Shown one piece after another: positions 14,330 through 21,199 of a stretch of 33,370 nucleotides of DNA (its first letter is position 1; each line of letters begins with the position of its first letter). The translations under genes and the position numbers were made by a program. The notes under the pieces were generated by a model. It saw only the letters and a program-made list of their open reading frames with translations, did not search any database and was not told the origin of the DNA. Origin of the DNA: a virus; the IMG/VR virus record IMGVR_UViG_3300032245_000136, positions 1-33,370 of that record. One strand, given 5' to 3'.

Positions 14330-15121
14330 TCAGCCAACTATTACATACCCAAATGTTTTGTCAGCGGTTGAGTTTGCAAAATGTGTCAGCGTTGCGGTTC
14401 CCTTGCCCCTTGCACTCACATACACATTGAACGATGATGAGGTGTTGACATAGCTTAATGTAGCAATTACAGACGCTGTTGATGGTCTTGTTGGGGATGT
14501 TCTAGTAGGCAAATGCTCTAAAGATATTGCCGTGTTTGTTGCCGACCACATGAGTTCAATGTAGTCATTTGCTGCCATATCTACAAAGTAATTCCACCCC
14601 ACAAGCAAATGCCCATCCACACCGCCATGCCGATTTGGTACAGAAATCTCGCCCGTTGAACCCGCTATGTCGGTTCCATTCTTTCTAATCCATACCGATG
14701 CGTCATGAATTTGACTATCAGTATTGTTGAATTGCCCCGACCATTGAAGGTTATACATCCCCGCATTCGCCACAGTCAAGCGTGATGCCTTACCGCCACT
14801 CGTTACAACAGTTACCCCGTTGGTGTAATCTGTCGTGTCAAAGGTCATCTGATATGCAGTAGTCGTGCTTGCAATGGTCTGATCTGTATTGTCTTGAAAA
14901 GCCCCATAAGGCACAGCATCCGAATTAGCTGCCGCTGTGAGTGGAGTCAATAAAAGAATACTGTCTGCCCCAATGCGTCTATCTGTGATGGTTGTAGTGG
15001 TGGCCCCTCCGGTGGCAAGCGTGACAATCCCGACATTGTTGGTCTTGCCGTTCATGATGCCGTTAACGACTTCCGCAACAGATCGCGGGTCGCCACCAAA
15101 GAACGGGAGAATCCTAAACAT
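14330..15121 (-). CDS. Tail or virion structural protein, beta-sandwich type
   Basis: This 263-residue protein begins with a short helix-forming segment (FFGGDPRSVAEVVNGIMNGK, 8-27), then a Thr-rich beta region with DRRIGADSILLLTPLT. A C1q/TNF-like pattern follows (YNLQWSGQFNN, SVWIRKNGTDI, YIELMWSATN, about 122-195), and it ends with GKGTATLTHFA...TFGYVIVG. This combination is familiar in tail knob or fibre proteins of aquatic phages. It is coupled to the tail-hub gene by TGATG and probably forms an accessory tail protein. The exact location in the particle is unknown. Confidence 0.65.
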   Translation of the reverse strand: MFRILPFFGGDPRSVAEVVNGIMNGKTNNVGIVTLATGGATTTTITDRRIGADSILLLTPLTAAANSDAVPYGAFQDNTDQTIASTTTAYQMTFDTTDYTNGVTVVTSGGKASRLTVANAGMYNLQWSGQFNNTDSQIHDASVWIRKNGTDIAGSTGEISVPNRHGGVDGHLLVGWNYFVDMAANDYIELMWSATNTAISLEHLPTRTSPTRPSTASVIATLSYVNTSSSFNVYVSARGKGTATLTHFANSTADKTFGYVIVG

Positions 15122-16770
15122 CAGCGGATTCCTTGTTGGACAACATCAATGTCCAACCCCATCGCGGTTTTCCAATTGTCTCCAGTTGGTTGCATCCGCA
15201 GTCTGTGATACTTTCCCGAACTTCTCAGAGATACACGGTTATCAGTGTCAGCCGCAGCCGCATTGCTAAACGACAGACTTTGAGTTAGAAGCGTCCGAGA
15301 GGCCACAGAAACACTCGCAGAGCCGTTATCCACCAAAGGACGCGCCAGCATCACAATCGAGCGTCCCGCATCAATGTCGCCCGTTTCAAGAACTGCTGAT
15401 TTGTTTGCACCCGTGAATGTAATAACCCGCGCCCCATCAGTGCCGCCGAGAAAATACTTTCCACCGGCATAAAGCCCCGAGTCCATGCTTACCGCCAAAG
15501 CATCAATTGAGGCATTCACAGAATCCAATTGCTCAAGCGTGACAGATGCGGTCGAAGCGTCTGAAATGTAGTCCGCTGTAGTCTCCATGTACGACCATTT
15601 ACCAATCGTGAAGTTGTACACAATCATCTTTCTTGTGCCATCAGTCGAGAGGTAGTTCCACATAATCATCTTGCGGATGGGGTCTGCCGCCGCTGACATT
15701 GTGGTGAAGTCCAAATTCGCATCATTGAAGAAGAAACGGTCTACCTTCTCTGCCCCAATGGGCGTGACTTTCTGTCCATCACAGACATAGAAACCATCGT
15801 CCGACAAAAAGAAAGTCAGCCCTTGATACTGACAAACCGACCCCGCAGCAATACAGCCCTTGCCCCGTGAGATGTTGTCGAATTGGAAGATGAACGGTGT
15901 TCCGGCGTAACTCATGCGGGAGATTGATTTCTCCATCAGAATAATCCCGAACTCGCCACCGCGAATGCCCGTGATGTGTCCACCATCGGGAATGTCTTGA
16001 TAATCAGATTGAGTGGTTACACTTTCAACCCAATTGGTCTCGTCATTGATCGCTGACCACCGCACTCGATATGGGCGAGTTGTGCCACTCTCGTCTGTAT
16101 GGGCACAAACCACGAAATCTCGCACCACAGTGATGAACTTAGCGATAGGCGCACTGTCTGACAGATTCTTGAACGATGAACTTCCATCCGCTGAATAGAC
16201 TTGAAGTCTCTCAGTGAAGTTTGTCCCAATGATCTGATTACCAAAAAGGGTAAAGCGAAACCGTTGGCCCTCTTGTGTGTCGTACCCGTCTGCCACCCGT
16301 GAAATGGTCACATTGCCCGAAGTTGTTGCGGAGGTTGTCGTTACAGTAAATGTGTCCGCAGTCAGCTTAGTCACCGTGAATTGACCGTCTGTCGCTGTGC
16401 CGCTTGTGAAGTTCAGATAGTACGAGTCACCCGTTTTCAGCTTGTGAGCAATGGAAGTCACCGTTAGCGTAGTCGTGCCGCTTTGGGAATAAGTACCCGT
16501 AAAGCTAAAAACACCCGTTAAAGCCCCAACAGAGTCCACCGTGTAGATTTTGTGTAGGCCAGCAGCAAAGAGTTTTGTCGTGCCGCTTTGGTCTTTGGCA
16601 GAAATGATTGAGGTCAAATCCTCCGCAGCCGCAGCCGAGAAATTGGCCTCAGATGGAAATGCCCCGTATCCCGCAGTTACCGGATAGCAGTTCTTTGCAA
16701 CCGTCAATGCCCCCGTTAGCCCCGGTTGATCGGGGAGCCATTCACCTAATGCGATTCTTTGAGTAGGCAT
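15121..16770 (-). CDS. P22 gp10-like tail hub / DNA-stabilisation protein
   Basis: This 549-residue protein starts at MPTQRIALGEWLPDQPG, chosen because AAGGA lies seven bases upstream and the ATG overlaps the previous stop; an ATG one codon earlier is possible. The beta-rich body has propeller-like motifs (GITGIRGGEFG-type blade near 265-275, FFLSDDGFYVCDGQ near 320-335). The plan matches gp10-type hubs that plug the portal-adaptor channel and hold DNA in podoviruses. Residues about 85-160 form a Thr/Ser-rich insertion with TSIAHKLKTGD, resembling an extra Ig-like or HYR-like beta domain. A TLEQLD...IDALAVSMDS stretch (411-431) is echoed at the start of the next protein. Confidence 0.75.
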   Translation of the reverse strand: MPTQRIALGEWLPDQPGLTGALTVAKNCYPVTAGYGAFPSEANFSAAAAEDLTSIISAKDQSGTTKLFAAGLHKIYTVDSVGALTGVFSFTGTYSQSGTTTLTVTSIAHKLKTGDSYYLNFTSGTATDGQFTVTKLTADTFTVTTTSATTSGNVTISRVADGYDTQEGQRFRFTLFGNQIIGTNFTERLQVYSADGSSSFKNLSDSAPIAKFITVVRDFVVCAHTDESGTTRPYRVRWSAINDETNWVESVTTQSDYQDIPDGGHITGIRGGEFGIILMEKSISRMSYAGTPFIFQFDNISRGKGCIAAGSVCQYQGLTFFLSDDGFYVCDGQKVTPIGAEKVDRFFFNDANLDFTTMSAAADPIRKMIMWNYLSTDGTRKMIVYNFTIGKWSYMETTADYISDASTASVTLEQLDSVNASIDALAVSMDSGLYAGGKYFLGGTDGARVITFTGANKSAVLETGDIDAGRSIVMLARPLVDNGSASVSVASRTLLTQSLSFSNAAAADTDNRVSLRSSGKYHRLRMQPTGDNWKTAMGLDIDVVQQGIR

Positions 16771-17660
16771 CATCCATTCCTTAACCATTCATTTGAATTC
16801 GTTGCGGTGTCTGTCCATGTATTTCCCGATGTTCCCACATCTGTCCATGTATTCGCGTCAGCGGTTACGGTTGTCCATGTGTTCCCACCAGCACTCACAT
16901 CAGTCCATGTGTTTGAGTCTGCCGCGACATTTGACCAATTGTCACCCAATCGGATGCCAATGCAAGAAATCGTTACCGTCCCGCTGATCGACATTTGCGC
17001 TTGAAATGTCACCGATGGCACAGCCGAAACTGTCGCTATTCCATTCAGAATACCCGCAGCACTTGAGACCAACCCACCGAGAGCCGAGACCGCCGCAGTC
17101 CCATTGATCGACCCGCTTGAGGTTCGGATTCTGATTGCCGCAGCCGATACCGTAGCAGCACCGGACAGACTAGCCGTGCCTTGCCTTACTCGATAACCGT
17201 CACCAATGATCGAAGCAGTGCCGGAGACCGATGCGCCGCTTGAGTAGATGCCGTTTCCAACCGCTAAAACGGTCGCTACGCCACTGATTGAGGCAGAGCC
17301 TAACCTTACCCTTACTCCACTTGCGGAGACCGTTCCAAGCCCCGTAATCGAAGCACTAGAAACATAGGTTACTTGTGAGCCGGAAGAAGATGAAGCGTTA
17401 CCGCTGACAGATGCGCTTGAGTTCCTTACACGAATGTAAGTAATCTGCGTTGTTGCTGTGCTACTTACAGACGATGTCCCCGCCAATACTGCTACGGGGC
17501 TTGCGTTGACCGACCCTGCACCCGATGCGGATGCCGCCGCTTCAATGATGCAGACATTCGCATCAGTCCAAACGGTTGAATCAAGCGAGAAGGCTAGACT
17601 ATCAATATCCCCGAATAGGTCTAGCTGTTCAAGCGTGAATGGGCCACAAACATCTGCCAT
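16770..17660 (-). CDS. Repeat-built tail protein, probable fibre or needle
   Basis: This 296-residue protein is nearly all repeats. After an N-terminal TLEQLDLFGDIDSLAFSLDS (9-28, echoing a motif in the hub protein), residues about 42-236 consist of roughly 20-residue beta repeats of the form GxASxSGxATVxAxGxRxR. Residues 241-290 are five exact ten-residue steps of the form NTWTDVxxxx. Such regular Ser/Gly/Thr ladders suggest a trimeric beta-helical or beta-solenoid shaft. It lies between the hub gene and another tail gene, overlapping both. The shaft role is inferred from the repeat pattern; I recognise no named family. Confidence 0.65.
   Translation of the reverse strand: MADVCGPFTLEQLDLFGDIDSLAFSLDSTVWTDANVCIIEAAASASGAGSVNASPVAVLAGTSSVSSTATTQITYIRVRNSSASVSGNASSSSGSQVTYVSSASITGLGTVSASGVRVRLGSASISGVATVLAVGNGIYSSGASVSGTASIIGDGYRVRQGTASLSGAATVSAAAIRIRTSSGSINGTAAVSALGGLVSSAAGILNGIATVSAVPSVTFQAQMSISGTVTISCIGIRLGDNWSNVAADSNTWTDVSAGGNTWTTVTADANTWTDVGTSGNTWTDTATNSNEWLRNG
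16791..16940 (-). repeat. Five 30-base tandem repeats (NTWTDV decapeptides)
   Basis: The 3' end of the repeat-built tail gene contains five in-frame 30-base units (residues 241-290), each encoding N-x-W plus seven residues and sharing the CCATGT-type core that encodes the Thr-Trp step. Units are similar but not identical. The repeats keep frame, so copy number could change by slippage or recombination without disrupting the gene. Confidence 0.85.
17037..17360 (-). repeat. Degenerate 60-base repeats encoding 20-residue beta units
   Basis: Residues about 101-208 of the repeat-built tail protein fall into consecutive units near 20 residues (SSASITGLGTVSASGVRVRL, GSASISGVATVLAVGNGIYS, and so on). 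Each has a Ser-rich strand, a Gly turn and an alternating Arg or Ser strand. The units are divergent at DNA level but the period is clear in the protein. Weaker units extend on both sides. Confidence 0.75.
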
Positions 17661-18046
17661 TACGCAAAGGTGACAGTCAGAGAGCCACTAGCGATTTTGA
17701 ATACATCGCCCGTGTCGATTGTTTTGGAAGTGGTCAAAGCACCATGTACCAACAGATTCCCGCTAGTGAGAGCGTCAAAAATACCGAAGTGGGTGATGGT
17801 TCCCCATGAACCTCCAGCTTGCGGGAAATTAATATCTGCACTAGTGCTAGAAGCACCATTAGAGGGAGCAGCAAAAGTAGCAGACTGACGAGCGTAAGAT
17901 GTACCACTGCACTCAGTACCACTACCAGCATCTGTAGGGTCACTCGTAAACAGTGCAACATAGACAGTTGTAGGTGCTGTGTAGCCAGTTGCGCGGAGTA
18001 CTTCATTGATTAAAGCATTCTCAAGATAGTTAGACATTGCAGCCAT
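17660..18046 (-). CDS. Conserved phage tail protein
   Basis: This 128-residue protein contains SNYLENALINEVLRATGYT, then TVYVALFTSDPTDAGSGTE, a central SYARQSATFAAPSNG and GTITHFGIFDALTSGNLL, ending in a beta-rich half. This is a widespread phage family usually placed near tail-fibre or tail-hub genes and thought to be a tail component. AGAGGT precedes the start at 18046; the ATG three codons later is an alternative. It overlaps the repeat-protein gene (TAATG), which suggests they are built into the same part of the tail. Confidence 0.75.
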   Translation of the reverse strand: MAAMSNYLENALINEVLRATGYTAPTTVYVALFTSDPTDAGSGTECSGTSYARQSATFAAPSNGASSTSADINFPQAGGSWGTITHFGIFDALTSGNLLVHGALTTSKTIDTGDVFKIASGSLTVTFA

Positions 18047-18049
18047 TTT

Positions 18050-18670
18050 TTACCTCTTTGATAAAGTCATTGCGAGTGGAACACCCGAGTATTGAGCAGA
18101 TTCATCCGATCTAACCAATGTGTCGATTGCCCTTTGATACATGGTCGCCCATGTCTGAATTCGTGCATCGTTCATGATGTATGGTTCTGCCTCCAACAAT
18201 GCCGCATAAAGCAAAGCATCGGGAGAGTTAGCCATAAACGCATTACTTGAATTTCCGCTTGATAGGAATGTCGGAGCAGAGTAATACAGCAGTTGAACCG
18301 TATATGTGTTGTCCGGCATTGGGGCTAACTGAAACTCAGTTGCCAAAATTGTGTAATTCAACGGTTTGCCGCGAACATGAGAATCTGTGTTTCTGATAAA
18401 CACCGATGGAGACAGATATGTCAATGGTTGCGGAGGGTTCCCCGTTACATAGAAGTCTCTAGCCTCAAGAAAGTCTGACGGTATCTCTACCGTTCCGTCC
18501 CCACTAGTCGTAGTGGTGGTAACTGATTTGAGCATTTGCCGAATGCGGAGTTCTCTGCGAAGCCTCAGTTCTGCAAACCGAATGAAGTCGGGAATCTGAT
18601 CGGTCAAGTCACTACGGGCCAAATAGTTGGCAACCGCTGTACTGAGTTCAGAGAATGTCGCAATGCTCAT
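18050..18670 (-). CDS. Head-to-tail adaptor protein (gp4/gp6-like)
   Basis: This 206-residue protein has a helical N-terminal half (FSELSTAVANYLARSDL, then IPDFIRFAELRLRREL, 5-41), a beta insertion with PSDFLEARDFYV (65-76), and a helical C-terminal half with SPDALLYAALLEAEPYI. This pattern is typical of the connector proteins that bind below the portal in podoviruses such as P22 and SU10. Its place between the capsid genes and the gp10-like hub supports that role. It starts in an ATGA overlap at 18667-18670. Confidence 0.78.
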   Translation of the reverse strand: MSIATFSELSTAVANYLARSDLTDQIPDFIRFAELRLRRELRIRQMLKSVTTTTTSGDGTVEIPSDFLEARDFYVTGNPPQPLTYLSPSVFIRNTDSHVRGKPLNYTILATEFQLAPMPDNTYTVQLLYYSAPTFLSSGNSSNAFMANSPDALLYAALLEAEPYIMNDARIQTWATMYQRAIDTLVRSDESAQYSGVPLAMTLSKR

Positions 18671-18972
18671 ACTCGCCCCGGTCTAGTTCTGAAAAAACGA
18701 TTGTCCGGACTGTTTAGGAATTCTTTGAATTTCTTTTCATCCACTACCGCAAAGCCTCTCATGATGCCTTTTGCGTTTAGATCGTCAATCACTGTTAAAG
18801 GAATTGAAGCGACCTTATTGCCAAACATATCATCCGACCATCTTGCGCGTTCATCATAGGAATTGAATTCCTTTAGATTTTGCTCGATGTTTGCCGTTAT
18901 GTCTTGGCGTGTCTCAACGATGATGCCGCCTTCGCCATCGGCGTGGGCAACAGATTGACGAAACTGTGTCAT
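18667..18972 (-). CDS. Conserved hypothetical protein between capsid and adaptor
   Basis: This 101-residue protein contains FNSYDERARWSDDMFGNKVA (35-54), SIPLTVIDDLNAKGIMRGFA (56-75) and DNRFFRTRPGRV at the end. Close relatives in other podoviruses, as I recall, sit in the same position without a known role. A capsid-related or connector-accessory job is likely from its place between major capsid and adaptor genes. The start codon lies only two bases after the T-run of the upstream hairpin, and no separate ribosome-binding site is visible unless the GGGGG of that hairpin serves. Confidence 0.68.
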   Translation of the reverse strand: MTQFRQSVAHADGEGGIIVETRQDITANIEQNLKEFNSYDERARWSDDMFGNKVASIPLTVIDDLNAKGIMRGFAVVDEKKFKEFLNSPDNRFFRTRPGRV

Positions 18973-18974
18973 AG

Positions 18975-19004
18975 AAAAACCCCCATGCGGTTAAACATGG
19001 GGGT
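18975..19004 (-). terminator. Strong hairpin with T5 after the major capsid gene
   Basis: On the minus strand a perfect nine-base-pair stem (ACCCCCATG against CATGGGGGT; arms 18996-19004 and 18979-18987, eight-base loop) is followed directly by TTTTT. This is a canonical intrinsic terminator immediately after the major capsid gene. Since the operon continues, it would act as a partial terminator that lets capsid be made in excess over connector proteins. Its GGGGG arm lies about eight bases before the next ATG and may hide or provide the ribosome-binding site. Confidence 0.8.
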
Positions 19005-19012
19005 ATTCACTC

Positions 19013-19963
19013 TTAGGGAGTCAAGTCAGCGATGATGCCGTGTGCAGCTTCGTTATTCACTTGCAAGGTGTATTCCACCAGCAACTGAGTGACTTCCGCA
19101 TCACCCGTCTTTGCCAACTCGTTGGTTTGGAAGGGGCGCAGATAGGCCACAGATGCCATGTCGGTATCCAACACAAATGCGGTTTCATCGCAGCTATTGG
19201 TGGATGACATGAAGCGGTTGGGCACAACAGAAATCGTGCCGAAGTCGCTCAGATACACATCAGCAGCACCGATGATGGTGGTGGGTGCATCAGCAGGAGC
19301 CATGAAACGCTGTGCAGCGATACCGGTGAAGGCAGAGACCAACTGCTTGTGAGCAGGGTTCACCATCAACACTTTGGGATTGCCACCGGAGGCATACACC
19401 TCTTTGACCACAGTTTTCAGAGTGGCTTCGTCAAAGGTGCGATTAGTGCCGTTGGTACGAGTGGTCGTGCCGCTTGCGCCAGCAACACCGTTCGTGCCGA
19501 AGTCACCGTTAGTCGCCAACCATGTTTGCAAACCACCCAATTTACGAGCAGTGCTTGAGTTACCGTTCGTGCTTGCTTGGTTCGACAACAGAGTGGTCTC
19601 CATGTCTCGCTTAATTTCTGCACTTGCTTTCGCTAATTGATAACTTTTCTCAGATTTGCGCCCTGCTTTATCAACAGCTTCCAAAGTGCCGGAGATTTTC
19701 ACGGTCTTTTGGCTGATCTGACACTTGTTGCCCACGCGAGTGGTAACGCCGATGGTTGCATCAGATGCGGTATCGCCTTCAACTGCATAGTTAGTCAAAA
19801 CAGCAGATGCAAGAGCATCAGTCTGCCATTCGTGATTGGTAGCGGTTGCTTTGGCTTTACCGATGGACGACATGAAAGGCGTGTCGGTGGGGGAGATCGA
19901 GTAGATCACATCGGACAAGTCTTCGCGTTGACCGATAGAGGTGTAGGTTTGATAAGTTGCCAT
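19013..19963 (-). CDS. Major capsid protein, DUF5309/SU10 type
   Basis: This 316-residue protein matches the SU10-like major capsid family (DUF5309). It has the opening YTSIGQREDLSDVIYSISPTDTPFMSSIG (in parts across residues 6-35), a NHEWQTDAL strand (43-51), the long spine-helix region with KSYQLAKASAEIKRDME (105-121), a P-domain part VLMVNPAHKQLVSAF and a C-terminal LQVNNEAAHGIIADL. It forms the HK97-fold shell. AAGGA lies upstream of the ATG, the scaffold gene lies directly before it, and a strong hairpin-terminator follows. Confidence 0.9.
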   Translation of the reverse strand: MATYQTYTSIGQREDLSDVIYSISPTDTPFMSSIGKAKATATNHEWQTDALASAVLTNYAVEGDTASDATIGVTTRVGNKCQISQKTVKISGTLEAVDKAGRKSEKSYQLAKASAEIKRDMETTLLSNQASTNGNSSTARKLGGLQTWLATNGDFGTNGVAGASGTTTRTNGTNRTFDEATLKTVVKEVYASGGNPKVLMVNPAHKQLVSAFTGIAAQRFMAPADAPTTIIGAADVYLSDFGTISVVPNRFMSSTNSCDETAFVLDTDMASVAYLRPFQTNELAKTGDAEVTQLLVEYTLQVNNEAAHGIIADLTP

Positions 19964-19978
19964 GATTAAATCCTTGAA

Positions 19979-20917
19979 TTAAACGAACCGTTCAAACGCA
20001 CTTGCAGCGTCTCGGACTTTGCCGGTTTTCCGCAACTGCGCTACTGCTTTTTTGTGCTGTTCTTGATTGTCTCTCGGTTGAGATACACCGCTTTTCATCA
20101 TTCGGGGTGCTTCTGTTACTCTTTTAGATAACTCCGGCTTTCCCTTTTGCAAAGCAGAATACTTCATACCATGAAATAAACTCAAAACAGCACGAGAATC
20201 ATAGACATTGGCAAGCTCTTGGTCTGTCCACCCTATCGACTTGGCGTAGTCCCGAATATCCTTTCGGATTTGGTCGCCAGTCTTTGGGTCTGCGTAGCCC
20301 GGTATAGAAGAAGAAAGTTTTTGGCTTTCTTGAGCAATGTGGCTTTGGAGTTTCTCAGAATGTTCCGCTTGTTGCTGTTGGGCAATGCGTTGCTGTTCTG
20401 CCTTCAAAACCGCAAGTTGTTCCTTGCGTTGTTGCTGTTCTGCTACCTTGACTGCGTACCCAATAGGGTCACTTTCCTTTAGAGCCTCCAAGTTCTCGCC
20501 CTTCGTTTGCTGACTTAGGAATTGTTCCATCATCTGCAAGCGTTGAGCATACTGATCTCTTAACTTGTTTGCTTCGTCAATTTTCGACCGTTCTGCTTCC
20601 ACAGCGCGGCGTTGTTCACTAAGCGTTTGGGTCTTCTTTGTGTAGTCGGCCCCAAGTTGATAGCCCTCAATAAGTTGATCTAAAGTAACTTCGCGTTCTT
20701 CTCCCGCCGCTTTGACGCGAAAAGTGCTAGTTTGCTCTGTCTCACCTTTTTCAGAATCCACCAACTCGGAAACAACGCCATCATCATTTTCTGAATCTGC
20801 ACTCTGTTCGACTTGGCCTTCGGCGTTCGGTTCAGAATCCATTAATCCAAAAAATGCGGATGCAGCTTGTTCCACATTCAGCGATTCACTTCCTTGCGGA
20901 GCCGTGTTATCACTCAT
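19979..20917 (-). CDS. Capsid scaffolding protein
   Basis: This 312-residue protein has an acidic N-terminal third (rich in Asp/Glu/Ser), a central FRVKAAGEEREVTLDQLIEGYQLGADYTKKT segment (across 66-96) and then a long Gln/Glu/Lys coiled coil (about 97-215). The C-terminal helix-turn region is basic. That pattern (acidic start, GYQLGADYTKK-like motif, coiled coil, basic end) is typical of scaffolds just upstream of DUF5309-type capsid genes. The basic C-terminal end would bind the capsid protein and be removed or recycled during maturation. Confidence 0.8.
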   Translation of the reverse strand: MSDNTAPQGSESLNVEQAASAFFGLMDSEPNAEGQVEQSADSENDDGVVSELVDSEKGETEQTSTFRVKAAGEEREVTLDQLIEGYQLGADYTKKTQTLSEQRRAVEAERSKIDEANKLRDQYAQRLQMMEQFLSQQTKGENLEALKESDPIGYAVKVAEQQQRKEQLAVLKAEQQRIAQQQQAEHSEKLQSHIAQESQKLSSSIPGYADPKTGDQIRKDIRDYAKSIGWTDQELANVYDSRAVLSLFHGMKYSALQKGKPELSKRVTEAPRMMKSGVSQPRDNQEQHKKAVAQLRKTGKVRDAASAFERFV

Positions 20918-20955
20918 TTCTAACCCAAGTTGTCAGCACTTACCGAGTGCCACGG

Positions 20956-20973
20956 TGTAATCTTATGATTACA
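20956..20973 (-). other. Perfect seven-base-pair hairpin before scaffold gene
   Basis: TGTAATC and GATTACA pair perfectly around a four-base loop, overlapping the stop codon of the 76-residue gene and beginning the 51-base gap upstream of the scaffold gene. A second small stem (GCACT/AGTGC) follows in the same gap. No T-run follows, so it is not a terminator. It may influence translation or RNA processing at the start of the scaffold-capsid pair; that is inference. Confidence 0.45.
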
Positions 20974-21199
20974 AAATCTTCCACCGCTTTGAAATAATTT
21001 TGCCCGTGGCAGCGATTGATTCAAAGTGGCTTTTAATCGATTGTAAAGCATGAATTTTTAAATATGCAAGTTCTCGCGCTTCAATATCATCGGGCGCAGA
21101 GTTAACTATATTCAGCAATTCAGATTGCTTTAATGCTTCCATTTCTTCCAAAAAGAAATCATCGGAGAGCAGATTCTTGGCAAGTTCAAACTTTTCCAT
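20969..21199 (-). CDS. Conserved small head-region protein
   Basis: This 76-residue helical protein begins MEKFELAKNLLSDDFFLEEM, has SAPDDIEARELAYLKIHAL in the middle and ends KRWKIL. Short proteins with this DIEARE and KRWKIL pattern occur between portal and scaffold genes in related podoviruses, as I recall; their role is not known to me. The start at 21199 is chosen over 21286, which would overlap the upstream gene by 101 bases. The stop lies in a small hairpin (20956-20973). Confidence 0.65.
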   Translation of the reverse strand: MEKFELAKNLLSDDFFLEEMEALKQSELLNIVNSAPDDIEARELAYLKIHALQSIKSHFESIAATGKIISKRWKIL

